From the NCBI RefSeq assembly GCF_019976975.1, contig NZ_AP024630.1:1798001-1862000 (forward strand): a DNA stretch of 64,000 bases. Direction: 5' to 3'. A model generated the notes under the pieces. The model was not told where the DNA came from and searched no databases. It was given only the letters and a program-made list of their open reading frames with translations. Shown here one piece after another: positions 17,140 to 24,805 of this stretch. The DNA is from Arthrobacter sp. NtRootA1. Its GTDB lineage: Bacteria; Actinomycetota; Actinomycetes; Actinomycetales; Micrococcaceae. Each line of letters opens with the position of its first letter. Position 1 is the first letter of the stretch. A program made the translations under genes and the position numbers.

Positions 17140-18564
17140 CTAGACGCCGTAGTAGAGCTCGAACTCGTACGGGTTCGGGCGCAGTGACAGCGGACGGATC
17201 TCGTTCTCGTACTTGTACTCGATCCAGGTGTCGATCAGGTCCTGGGTGAAGACGCCGCCAGCCTGCAGGAACTCGTTGTCCTCGCGCAGGGCCTCGAGGG
17301 CTTCTTCCAGCGAGCCGGGAGCCTTGGGGATGTCCTTGGCTTCCTCGGCCGGGAGCTCGTAGAGGTCCTTGTCGATGGGAGCCGGGGGCTCGATGCGGTT
17401 GCGGATGCCGTCAATGCCGGCCATCAGCTGGGCAGCGAAGGCCAGGTACGGGTTGGACGAGGGGTCCGGAGCGCGGAATTCGATGCGCTTGGCCTTCGGG
17501 TTGGAGCCCGTGATCGGGATACGGATACCAGCAGAACGGTTGCCCTGCGAGTAGACCATGTTGACCGGAGCTTCGAAGCCCTTGACCAGGCGGCGGTACG
17601 AGTTGACCGTCGGGTTGGTGAAGGCCAGGACTGCGGAGGAGTGCTTCAGCAGGCCACCGATGTACCAGCGGGCGGTGTCGGAGAGGCCAGCGTAGCCCTT
17701 TTCGTCGTAGAACAGGGGGTCGCCGTTGCTCCACAGCGACTGGTGGCAGTGCATGCCCGAGCCGTTGTCACCGAAGACTGGCTTCGGCATGAAGGTTACG
17801 GACTTGCCCCATGCGTCTGCGGTGTTCTTGATGACGTACTTGAACTTCTGGAGGTCGTCAGCAGCTGCAGTCAGCGTGGTGAACTTGTAGTTGATCTCTG
17901 CCTGGCCGGCGGAGCCAACTTCGTGGTGGGAGCGCTCGACCTCGAGGCCGGCCTTGTCCAGTTCAACGCACATGGCGTCGCGGAGGTCAGCCTGCTTGTC
18001 GGTGGGGGAAACCGGGAAGTAGCCGCCCTTGACGGGGGTCTTGTAGCCGAGGTTTCCGCCCTCTTCCTTGCGGCCGGTGTTCCAGTGGGCTTCTTCGGAG
18101 TCGATCTTGTAGAAGCTGCCCTGCGGGGAGGACTGGTACTGGATGTTGTCGAAGACGAAGAACTCGGCCTCGGGTGCAAAGAACGCGGTGTCTGCGATAC
18201 CGGTGGAGGCCAGGTAAGCTTCAGCCTTCTCGGCTACGCCACGGGGGTCGCGGTGGTAAGGATCGCCAGTGCGGGGGTTCACGATGGAGAAGTTCAGCGC
18301 AAGCGTCTTCTCGATGCGGAAAGTGTCGATGAAAGCCGAGGTCACATCCGGGATGAGCTGCATGTCGGACTCAGCGATGCCCTGGAAGCCGCGAATGGAA
18401 GATCCGTCGAAGAGTTGACCGTTCACGAAGAAGTCGAGGTCTACGCTCTTCGCCGGCACGTTGAAGTGCTGCTGGACGCCCGGAAGGTCGGTGAAGCGGA
18501 TATCGACGAATTTGACGTCTTCGTCTTTGATGAACTTGAGGACTTCGTCCGCAGTCTTGAACAT
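17140..18564 (-). CDS. glnA: glutamine synthetase type I, GlnA1
   Basis: Main assimilatory glutamine synthetase (474 aa): glutamate + NH3 + ATP to glutamine. Metal and ATP motifs are present: [12 protein letters not shown], the [17 protein letters not shown] segment, [36 protein letters not shown] and [17 protein letters not shown]. The adenylylation site is intact: Tyr402 in DKDLYELP, the target of GlnE. ATG 18564 is preceded by AAGGAG. A four-half-site GlnR-type box lies 130-170 nt upstream. Codon use is strongly biased, as expected for a highly expressed gene. Confidence 0.98.
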   Translation of the reverse strand: MFKTADEVLKFIKDEDVKFVDIRFTDLPGVQQHFNVPAKSVDLDFFVNGQLFDGSSIRGFQGIAESDMQLIPDVTSAFIDTFRIEKTLALNFSIVNPRTGDPYHRDPRGVAEKAEAYLASTGIADTAFFAPEAEFFVFDNIQYQSSPQGSFYKIDSEEAHWNTGRKEEGGNLGYKTPVKGGYFPVSPTDKQADLRDAMCVELDKAGLEVERSHHEVGSAGQAEINYKFTTLTAAADDLQKFKYVIKNTADAWGKSVTFMPKPVFGDNGSGMHCHQSLWSNGDPLFYDEKGYAGLSDTARWYIGGLLKHSSAVLAFTNPTVNSYRRLVKGFEAPVNMVYSQGNRSAGIRIPITGSNPKAKRIEFRAPDPSSNPYLAFAAQLMAGIDGIRNRIEPPAPIDKDLYELPAEEAKDIPKAPGSLEEALEALREDNEFLQAGGVFTQDLIDTWIEYKYENEIRPLSLRPNPYEFELYYGV

Positions 18565-18695
18565 CTATGCTCCTTATGCATATCAAGTAACAGGCCCGGA
18601 AGGCCGCGTGAGCCAGCCCATGCCGGAGGCCCGGAGACACAAAAAATTCCCCTTGCCGCGGTGGCTAGCAACTCATACCACCTTAGGGAGATGGG

Positions 18696-18733
18696 ATTTC
18701 CCGGGAGTGTCAGTATTGTTTCGGGCAGGTTAC
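18696..18733 (-). promoter_or_regulatory. GlnR-type box upstream of glnA1
   Basis: On the minus strand: GTAAC, 6 nt, GAAAC, 6 nt, GACAC, 6 nt, GAAAT. This follows the GlnR consensus (gTnAC-n6-GaAAC-n6-gTnAC-n6-GaAAC), with two perfect half-sites, two with one mismatch, and all three spacers exactly 6. The 11-bp phasing is unlikely by chance. It lies about 132 nt before the glnA1 start. GlnR itself is not in the window. Confidence 0.7.
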
Positions 18734-18877
18734 AGAATGATCTGTTGTGTAAACGGTAGTCGGCTTTCCGGTGTCAGGTCCACGCGGGTCCAGTGGGCGA
18801 ACACTTTGGCGCCATACATGCGCAAGGGCAGGCATGAAAGGTGGCCTTCGTCGTCGGTCTCTCCGTCCCCAAGCCGT

Positions 18878-18883
18878 TAGGCT
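18878..18883 (+). promoter_or_regulatory. -10 box (TAGGCT) of leaderless RDD gene
   Basis: TAGGCT, 6 nt, GTG 18890. Confidence 0.45.
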
Positions 18884-18889
18884 TGGAGG

Positions 18890-19327
18890 GTGGTTGATCG
18901 AAAAGACATAGGCTCCTGGCTGAGCGGGCCGGACACGTCCGGCATCTCCAAATATCCGGGTGAGAGACTCGGCCTTCCTGAGTCCGGACCAGGCTCCATG
19001 GCGCGGGCTGGGCGACGAATCCTAGGCATAGTGATCGACTGGACGATTGCACTTGTCATTAGCAATTTCGCCTTTGGCGGCAACCAGTGGGCAACGCTCG
19101 CAATTTTTGCCGCGGAGCAGATCTTGCTGATCGGCACCCTCGGCTACAGCATCGGCCACAGGATTGCCGGCATTCATGTGGTCCGCTTGGGGGGAGGCCC
19201 CGCAGGCCCGCTTGCTGCGGTTGTGCGTACCTTGCTCCTGTGCCTGGTCATCCCCGCAGTCATCTTTGATCCGGACCAGCGCGGACTTCACGATAAAGCA
19301 ATGAACACGATCCTCATCCGGATGTAG
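18890..19327 (+). CDS. RDD family membrane protein
   Basis: A 145-aa protein of the RDD domain family. After a soluble N-terminus of about 37 residues come three hydrophobic segments (about 45-63, 68-88, 105-125). The family signature is visible as ARAGRRILGIVIDW at the first helix and GLHDKAMNTI near the C-terminus. The role is uncertain; some RDD proteins influence ion transport. GTG 18890 follows a TAGGCT box by 6 nt. An RDD gene next to glnA1 is a conserved actinobacterial arrangement. Confidence 0.88.
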   Translation: MVDRKDIGSWLSGPDTSGISKYPGERLGLPESGPGSMARAGRRILGIVIDWTIALVISNFAFGGNQWATLAIFAAEQILLIGTLGYSIGHRIAGIHVVRLGGGPAGPLAAVVRTLLLCLVIPAVIFDPDQRGLHDKAMNTILIRM

Positions 19328-19381
19328 CGTCTTCATTCCTCACCGGTTGGACCCAGCCCCATAAGCTAGCAAACACCAATA

Positions 19382-19420
19382 AAAAACCGCCCCGTCTCCT
19401 TCGAGACAGGGGCGGTTTTT
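19382..19420. terminator. bidirectional terminator between RDD gene and DUF4191 gene
   Basis: AAAAACCGCCCCGTCTC pairs with GAGAC-a-GGGGCGGTTTTT (one bulged A) around a 4-nt loop. A and T tracts on both sides suit the two convergent genes. Confidence 0.9.
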
Positions 19421-19449
19421 CGTTGGTGCATTCAAGCGCCCAGGGACAA

Positions 19450-20211
19450 TCAGCGTCCGCGTGCAGCCTTGCGGTCCGGACGCGCCTTATAGGGGTCAAT
19501 GCCCTTGGGGATCGGCAGGCGGGTACCAAGGGAGTTGATGCGCTTGGAAACAGCGTTGACCTCCACCTTGGTGAGTTCGTTCTTCATCTTGCCCATGGTC
19601 TTGGCGAGTTTGTTCAATGGCACCTGGCCCTCGCCGCGACCGGATTCGAGGACGTGGATGGTGACGTTGGGCAGGATGCGCGAGAGGCGCTTGCGCTCGG
19701 CTTCCACCAACGGCTTGACACGATGCGTGGGACCTTCGCTGACCAAAACGACGCCGGGACGACCAATTGCCATGAACACGGCGTCCTGGGTGCGCGGGTT
19801 AACTGCTACCGGCTGATCCTGGGTGACCCAGCCGCGACGTAGGGTACCGAGGGCCGCGCCGGATGCACCAGGCTGGTTCTCGATCTGCGCGAAGGCAGCC
19901 TTCTCTGCGCGACGGGAGAGGATGAAAACGGCGGCCAGGAGACCCAGCGGAATACCGATGATGAGACCGGTAACCCAGTTTTCCAAGAGGTAGCCGATGA
20001 GGAAGGCCACGGCAACTACCGCCAGGAATGCCAGCAGCATGATCCACACGACCTGGGGATCATTGCGCCGCGTCATCTTGAAGACTTCAGCGATCTGCTT
20101 CAGCTGGCTCGGCTTCTTGGCCTTGGCTTCCTTGGGCTTGCGCTGGAACAGCCCACGCTTGGGGGCGTCGGCCGAGGGGGTCGATTTGCTGGAATCAGAG
20201 GAATTCGCCAT
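19450..20211 (-). CDS. DUF4191 family membrane protein
   Basis: A 253-aa protein with a charged N-terminus rich in Ser, Lys and Pro. Two closely spaced membrane helices follow (about 54-76 and 80-98; VVWIMLLAFLAVVAVAFLIG, then TGLIIGIPLGLLAAVFIL) and a basic cytoplasmic domain. This matches the DUF4191 family found beside lipA/glnA1 in actinobacteria. The function is unknown. ATG 20211 has a TAGAAT box 9 nt upstream and only a weak AAGG. A hairpin at 20243-20275 separates it from lipA. Confidence 0.88.
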   Translation of the reverse strand: MANSSDSSKSTPSADAPKRGLFQRKPKEAKAKKPSQLKQIAEVFKMTRRNDPQVVWIMLLAFLAVVAVAFLIGYLLENWVTGLIIGIPLGLLAAVFILSRRAEKAAFAQIENQPGASGAALGTLRRGWVTQDQPVAVNPRTQDAVFMAIGRPGVVLVSEGPTHRVKPLVEAERKRLSRILPNVTIHVLESGRGEGQVPLNKLAKTMGKMKNELTKVEVNAVSKRINSLGTRLPIPKGIDPYKARPDRKAARGR

Positions 20212-20242
20212 AGTGCCTTAATTCTACGTGATGTACGTCGAA

Positions 20243-20275
20243 GGACCGGACGCCATTACGCTTGGCATCCGGCCC
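20243..20275 (-). terminator. 12-bp hairpin downstream of lipA
   Basis: On the minus strand GGGCCGGATGCC can pair fully with GGCGTCCGGTCC (including G-U pairs) around a 9-nt loop. The following U tract is poor, so termination may be partial. Confidence 0.5.
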
Positions 20276-20325
20276 TTTCGGTACTGCTTCATGGTGTTGC
20301 TGGTGAAGTGTTTGCCGACCTGGGT

Positions 20326-21333
20326 TCAGGCGTGGGCGGCGAGGATGGTGGAGGCTTCCTGGCGGGTGGTGCCGGAGGACTCGATGTGGGCCAGGGCGGC
20401 GGGGATTTCCCAGCCTTTCTTGCGCATCGCGGTGGCCCACAAACGCCCGGCCCGGTACGAGGATCGCACCAGGGGCCCGGACATGACACCGAGGAAGCCG
20501 ATTTCCTCTGCCTCGTGCTGCAGGTCCACGAATTCCTGGGGCTTGACCCACCGGTCCACGGGCAGGTGCCGTTCGGAGGGGCGCAGGTACTGGGTGATCG
20601 TGATCAAATCACACCCGGCCGCGTGCAGGTCCCGGAGGGCTTCGGAGATTTCCTCGCGGGTTTCGCCCATGCCCAGGATCAGGTTGGACTTGGTCACCAT
20701 GCCCAGGTCCCGGCCCTGGGTGATGACATCCAGGGAGCGTTCGTACCGGAACGCCGGTCGGATCCGCTTGAAGATCCTGGGCACGGTCTCGACGTTGTGC
20801 GCGAACACCTCGGGCCGGGAATCGCAGATCGCGGCGATGTGTTCGGGTTTGCCGGAGAAGTCCGGGATCAACAGCTCCACCCCGGTGCCGGGGTTCAGTT
20901 CGTGGATCTTGCGGACGGTTTCGGCGTACAGCCAGACACCTTCATCGGCCAGGTCATCACGGGCCACCCCGGTGACGGTGGCGTAGCGCAGCTGCATGGC
21001 CTGCACGGACCGGGCCACCTTGGTGGGTTCGAACATGTCCACCGGGGAGGGTTTGCCGGTATCGATCTGGCAGAAATCACAGCGCCGGGTGCATTCGGAC
21101 CCGCCGATCAGGAACGTCGCTTCCTTGTCTTCCCAGCACTCGAAAATGTTCGGGCAGCCGGCCTCTTCACACACCGTGTGCAGGCCTTCCTTCTTCACCA
21201 GGTTCTTCAACCCGACGAACTCCGGCCCCATCTGGACCTTGGCCTTGATCCACTCGGGCTTGCGTTCAACCGGGACAGCCGAGTTACGCTGCTCAACGCG
21301 CAGCAACTTACGGCCTTCAGGTGCCAGGGTCAC
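20326..21333 (-). CDS. lipA: lipoyl synthase
   Basis: Radical-SAM enzyme that inserts two sulfur atoms into protein-bound octanoyl groups, completing the lipoyl cofactor. The 335-aa length is normal. The auxiliary 4Fe-4S cluster ligands are C55, C60 and C66 ([12 protein letters not shown]); the radical-SAM cluster ligands are C81, C85 and C88 (CTRRCDFC). The C-terminal RSSYRAG motif is present. GTG 21333 overlaps the lipB stop, so the two are translationally coupled. Its third codon positions are almost uniformly G or C, visibly more so than in lipB. Confidence 0.98.
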   Translation of the reverse strand: MTLAPEGRKLLRVEQRNSAVPVERKPEWIKAKVQMGPEFVGLKNLVKKEGLHTVCEEAGCPNIFECWEDKEATFLIGGSECTRRCDFCQIDTGKPSPVDMFEPTKVARSVQAMQLRYATVTGVARDDLADEGVWLYAETVRKIHELNPGTGVELLIPDFSGKPEHIAAICDSRPEVFAHNVETVPRIFKRIRPAFRYERSLDVITQGRDLGMVTKSNLILGMGETREEISEALRDLHAAGCDLITITQYLRPSERHLPVDRWVKPQEFVDLQHEAEEIGFLGVMSGPLVRSSYRAGRLWATAMRKKGWEIPAALAHIESSGTTRQEASTILAAHA

Positions 21334-21998
21334 TGGAGTGCTCCTTCTGGGGTGGAAACGAGTGCTTCTTCATGCTTGCGGAACTCTTCCACGAAGCGGT
21401 CAACGATGTCTGCCGGGTTGATGGTCCGGCCAGTCTCCAGCGACATGGTGGTGACGCTGGCGTCGGTGATTCCGCACGCAATAATCTGCGCGTACGGCGC
21501 GAGGTCATTGCTGCAGTTGATGGCGACACCATGCATGGTGACACCGTCAAGGACGCGGATGCCGATCGCGGCAATCTTCCGGTCCGGACCCTTGTCATCG
21601 GCGAGGATCCATACGCCTGCCCGGCCCTTCACGGTTACTGCTGGGATTCCATAGTCCGTCATGACGGCGATCATGGTTGCTTCGAGCCGCTCGACGTAGT
21701 CCCGGATTCCCGCGCGGTTCTTGAGCTTGAGGATCGGATAGGCGATGAGTTGTCCCGGGCCGTGCCACGTTAACTTGCCGCCACGATCCACGGCGACCAC
21801 AGGGGTGCCGTCAAAGGGCCGTTCGTGGTCTTCGGTGAGCTTGCCAGCCGTGTAGACGGCGGAGTGCTCAAGGAGGAGGACGGTGCTGTTCTTCTCGCCG
21901 GCAACAACTTTGTTGTGGATCTCGCGCTGTAGGTCCCAGCCCTGCACATAATCAACGAAATCCGGGGCAAGACCCAGTTGTGAAAACTCAAGAGTCAT
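21330..21998 (-). CDS. lipB: octanoyltransferase
   Basis: Transfers octanoate from acyl carrier protein to lipoyl domains, supplying LipA. The 222-aa product has the LipB motifs [18 protein letters not shown], the VKGRAGVWI segment with the active-site Lys, and the catalytic Cys in [13 protein letters not shown] 21998 lies 7 nt after a TAAGCT box, so leaderless expression is likely. lipA overlaps its 3' end. Its likely clients in this window are the two lipoyl domains of the E2 at 29610-31361. Confidence 0.97.
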   Translation of the reverse strand: MTLEFSQLGLAPDFVDYVQGWDLQREIHNKVVAGEKNSTVLLLEHSAVYTAGKLTEDHERPFDGTPVVAVDRGGKLTWHGPGQLIAYPILKLKNRAGIRDYVERLEATMIAVMTDYGIPAVTVKGRAGVWILADDKGPDRKIAAIGIRVLDGVTMHGVAINCSNDLAPYAQIIACGITDASVTTMSLETGRTINPADIVDRFVEEFRKHEEALVSTPEGALQ

Positions 21999-22005
21999 GG
22001 GTTCA

Positions 22006-22011
22006 AGCTTA
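22006..22011 (-). promoter_or_regulatory. -10 box (TAAGCT) of leaderless lipB-lipA
   Basis: TAAGCT, 7 nt, ATG 21998 on the minus strand. Confidence 0.4.
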
Positions 22012-22148
22012 GACCCAGCAGGTCACTCACCATGATTTTGTGGTGAACCTCTCAGTCGCATCCGTCGGCGTAGCTTTCCTGCCCCGCAACCCGGAGCTGC
22101 CTGTGGATAACTTCTGCGGGAAATCGGATCATCCGGTAGACCTTGGAT

Positions 22149-23753
22149 ATGGAAACTACGGATGCTCCTGCCACGTCGGTCCCGCACATACCGGGATACA
22201 CGCCATCACGCCACCTGGGCAGTGGTGGGTCCTCGACGGTCTGGCTCGCCAGCAGGGACAAGGACCATGCCCGGTTCGCCATCAAATGCGTCACAGGCGC
22301 GCTCCAGGGGGATCAGCGCAGCCAGCGGGGAGCCAATCGTGAAACTGCCCTCCGTGAGGTTCGGATCCTGTCGGCGCTTAGGCACGAACACCTCATCCGG
22401 ATTCATGATGTGGTGGAGCTGGGCGGCGAAGCACGGGGCAGTTTGGGCTTGGTGATGGATTTCGCGCCAGGAGGTTCCCTTGCGAACCTGGTGAAGGCGC
22501 GACGTCAGCTGAGTGTCGGGGAAACTGTGACGGTACTGACCCCTGTTGCCCAGGTCTTGGCTTACCTGCATGCCCAGGGAACGGCGCATGGGGATATTTC
22601 CCCAGGCAACGTGTTGTTTACGGCACAAGGTAAGCCTCTGGTGACGGATCTTGGAGTGGCTGGCGTTGTGGGGGAGGAGAATCAAAGCCTCGACGTCGGG
22701 ACCGACGGCTTTGTTGATACTTCTGTTTCCGCCCAGGCCGGCCCTGGTGATGGAGCTAGAGAAGCCTTGCAGCCGGAACGGGACGTCTATTCGCTGGCGG
22801 CGCTTGGGTGGTATTGCTTGACGGGCATGGCGCCGGAGATCCCCAAGCACCGTCCACCACTGCCTCTCTTGGTCCCCGATGTCCCCAAAGGGCTTGCCGC
22901 TGCCCTTGAAGCGGGACTGGATCCTGATCCCCGGGCGCGTCCCACCGCCCGGGAGCTGGGAACAGCTATTTATCGCAGCGCTGCGGCACAGCCTGTGGAT
23001 TTGGCTGGGTCCGTCCATTCCTCGGTGATTCCGGAGCTGCTTACGCGGCGGCAGGCCGGGGGACGACCTCAGCGCAGGAGTCCATTGACTTCGGCTGTGT
23101 TGCGGCTCCGGCCCTTGCGGACAGTAATGACTCCGCGTCCCGAACGGCGAACGCGAAAAAGGAAACCGCAGCGTGGGCCACGTATAGCCATTCGGGTCGG
23201 CTTGCTGGTGGCTGCGGGAGTGTCGGTTGGTGCGGTTGGGTGGGCCTTCTGGCTGGGAGTCCAAGAGCCCGCGTCGGGTTCGACGTCCGTAGTAAGTTCC
23301 GGGACAGCGATCCAAGCTCCCCAAGCCGACCAGCCCATTCCGGACACGCACTTGGAGGCGCTCCGCTCTGAGGATCCGATAATCGCCGTGCACGCGTTAT
23401 CGGCCGTGCGCGATATGGCGCTGGGGCTGGATCGTCTTGAATTGCTTGCAAACGTCAACGCAGCAGGCTCACCTGCCCAAGCGGCGGATGAGACGTTGAA
23501 GCAGCAGTTAGGGGCTGAGGGTATCCACTTTGCCGGACTCACCACCAGCTTGAGCAGTGTATCGGTGCTGGGCCCCCACGAGGTTGATCGCGCCGTCGTT
23601 GCCCTGACTGCGACGACCTCCGGCTACGAGGAGCGGGACAGCTCCGATCGTTTGGTGAAGTCCCAGCCCGCAGGTGAGCCCCAACAGTTGCGTCTCGTCC
23701 TCGTCAGGTTGGCAGGGCAGTGGAGCATCTCGGACATTCTCGGTCCCGGTTAG
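22149..23753 (+). CDS. transmembrane Ser/Thr protein kinase with atypical catalytic loop
   Basis: A 534-aa Hanks-type kinase. Visible parts are a P-loop (LGSGGSSTVWLA), beta-3 Lys (FAIKCV), alpha-C Glu (LREVRIL), catalytic loop HGDISPGN, metal Asp in TDLGVAG, a basic juxtamembrane stretch, one membrane helix (about 348-371) and an extracytoplasmic domain of about 160 aa without PASTA repeats. The catalytic loop lacks the Arg of HRD and the Lys of DxKPxN (Ser instead), and DFG is DLG. Catalytic Asp and Asn remain, so activity is possible but may be altered. I prefer ATG 22149; a TTG at 22143 is in frame. It is divergent from lipB. Confidence 0.9.
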   Translation: METTDAPATSVPHIPGYTPSRHLGSGGSSTVWLASRDKDHARFAIKCVTGALQGDQRSQRGANRETALREVRILSALRHEHLIRIHDVVELGGEARGSLGLVMDFAPGGSLANLVKARRQLSVGETVTVLTPVAQVLAYLHAQGTAHGDISPGNVLFTAQGKPLVTDLGVAGVVGEENQSLDVGTDGFVDTSVSAQAGPGDGAREALQPERDVYSLAALGWYCLTGMAPEIPKHRPPLPLLVPDVPKGLAAALEAGLDPDPRARPTARELGTAIYRSAAAQPVDLAGSVHSSVIPELLTRRQAGGRPQRRSPLTSAVLRLRPLRTVMTPRPERRTRKRKPQRGPRIAIRVGLLVAAGVSVGAVGWAFWLGVQEPASGSTSVVSSGTAIQAPQADQPIPDTHLEALRSEDPIIAVHALSAVRDMALGLDRLELLANVNAAGSPAQAADETLKQQLGAEGIHFAGLTTSLSSVSVLGPHEVDRAVVALTATTSGYEERDSSDRLVKSQPAGEPQQLRLVLVRLAGQWSISDILGPG

Positions 23754-23808
23754 CAGTACTGCCAGGGATGTTCCTTGGCGTGGGTAGCGGCGTGGGGTTC
23801 GGAACGGT

Positions 23809-24708
23809 TCAGCTGGAAGGGCTGCCCGTCAGCCACTCCATGGCTTCATCGAGCCCGGGGTGTTGCCAGTGAAATCCAGCGGCGGCAAGCTTTGCCGGCT
23901 CCATTCTTTGGTTCGCCAGGACCAGTTCGTCAGCAAGCTGGCCAAGGACAAGTCGAAGGGCGGGCCGGGGGATTCGTACGAAGGCTGGGCGGTGGAACGC
24001 TTTTGCAAGCCGCTGGACGATCGTGTTGACGTCTGCGCTTTCCGGAGCGCATACATTGACCGCACCTTCCAGATCGGACTTGAGGAGGAAGGCCAGGGCA
24101 GCGGCTTCGTCGGCAAGGGTGATCCACGGCCAGAATTGCCGCCCATTTCCGAAGGGTCCACCAAGCCCAACCTTGAGCAGGGGAAGCAACGGTCCGAGCG
24201 CACCGCCGGAAGTGCTGAGGACAACTCCGGTCCGGGGTATCACCACCCGCACGCTGGATGGAGCGGTCCTGGCAGTTTGCTCCCATTCGACGCATAGCGG
24301 TCCCAGCACTCCCGCACCTGGACCCGAGTCCTCGCGGAGGAGGCCTTGCCGGGAGGCGCCGTAGTAGCCGGACGCTGACTGGCTGACGAAGGACAACTTA
24401 GGCTGACCAAGGCGACGCATGGCCGCAGTCAGCGTCCGGGTGGTCTGAAGGCGCGAGTCACGAATGACAGCAATTCTGCGCCTGGTCCAGGGGCGGTCGC
24501 CTATGCCGGCGCCGGACAAGTTCACCACAGCGTCCGCGCCTTCCAGGACAGCCTCGTCCAAGTCTCCCGCGGCTGGATCCCATGTCCTTTCGTCGTCAGT
24601 CATTGCAGGCCGCCGCACCAGCCGGATGACGTCGTCACCTGCACTTTTCAAGTGCTCCGACACTGCCGTCCCGATCATCCCTGAGGCTCCGGACATTACG
24701 ATTCGCAT
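23809..24708 (-). CDS. TIGR01777 family NAD(P)-dependent epimerase-like protein
   Basis: A 299-aa Rossmann-fold protein of the TIGR01777 (YfcH/SulA-like) group of extended SDRs. The nucleotide-binding motif GASGMIGTAV lies at the N-terminus. Family signatures VVNLSGAGIGDRPWT, SQSASGYYG, GPFGNGRQFWPWI and the C-terminal RRP/P-rich helix are present. The substrate is unknown. The M. tuberculosis homologue also lies beside lipB. It is divergent from the tricorn-like gene, with 97 nt between start codons. Confidence 0.92.
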   Translation of the reverse strand: MRIVMSGASGMIGTAVSEHLKSAGDDVIRLVRRPAMTDDERTWDPAAGDLDEAVLEGADAVVNLSGAGIGDRPWTRRRIAVIRDSRLQTTRTLTAAMRRLGQPKLSFVSQSASGYYGASRQGLLREDSGPGAGVLGPLCVEWEQTARTAPSSVRVVIPRTGVVLSTSGGALGPLLPLLKVGLGGPFGNGRQFWPWITLADEAAALAFLLKSDLEGAVNVCAPESADVNTIVQRLAKAFHRPAFVRIPRPALRLVLGQLADELVLANQRMEPAKLAAAGFHWQHPGLDEAMEWLTGSPSS

Positions 24709-24766
24709 GACTCATCTCATCACGACCCACGCATGAGTCAGAAACAGCGTGCGAAGCGCGGGGCGG

Positions 24767-24793
24767 GTGCCTCTTGACACCGTGCCTCTTGAC
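24767..24793 (+). repeat. tandem 12-bp repeat in the tricorn-gene promoter
   Basis: GTGCCTCTTGAC occurs at 24767-24778 and again at 24782-24793, a 15-bp period. The first copy supplies a TTGACA-like -35, but only 14 nt separate it from the -10 at 24794. Confidence 0.6.
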
Positions 24794-24799
24794 TATGAT
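24794..24799 (+). promoter_or_regulatory. -10 box (TATGAT) of leaderless tricorn-like gene
   Basis: TATGAT, 6 nt, ATG 24806. No Shine-Dalgarno is present. Confidence 0.55.
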
Positions 24800-24805
24800 C
24801 GAACA

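Larger units (their letters stand above)
18565..18889. other. 325-nt divergent region between glnA1 and the RDD gene
   Basis: It holds the glnA1 leader (about 110 nt), the GlnR-like box at 18696-18733, and the TAGGCT box of the RDD gene. A possible glnA1 -10 (TATGAG, minus strand near 18675-18680) lies about 16-20 nt inside the box. I see no gene here. Confidence 0.6.

Noticed and set aside
20222..20238. TTCTAC-gtgat-GTACGT upstream of the DUF4191 gene, resembling the blaI/cydA operators
   Set aside because: Only the left arm and three bases of the right arm match. It probably reflects a TAGAAT -10 on the minus strand.
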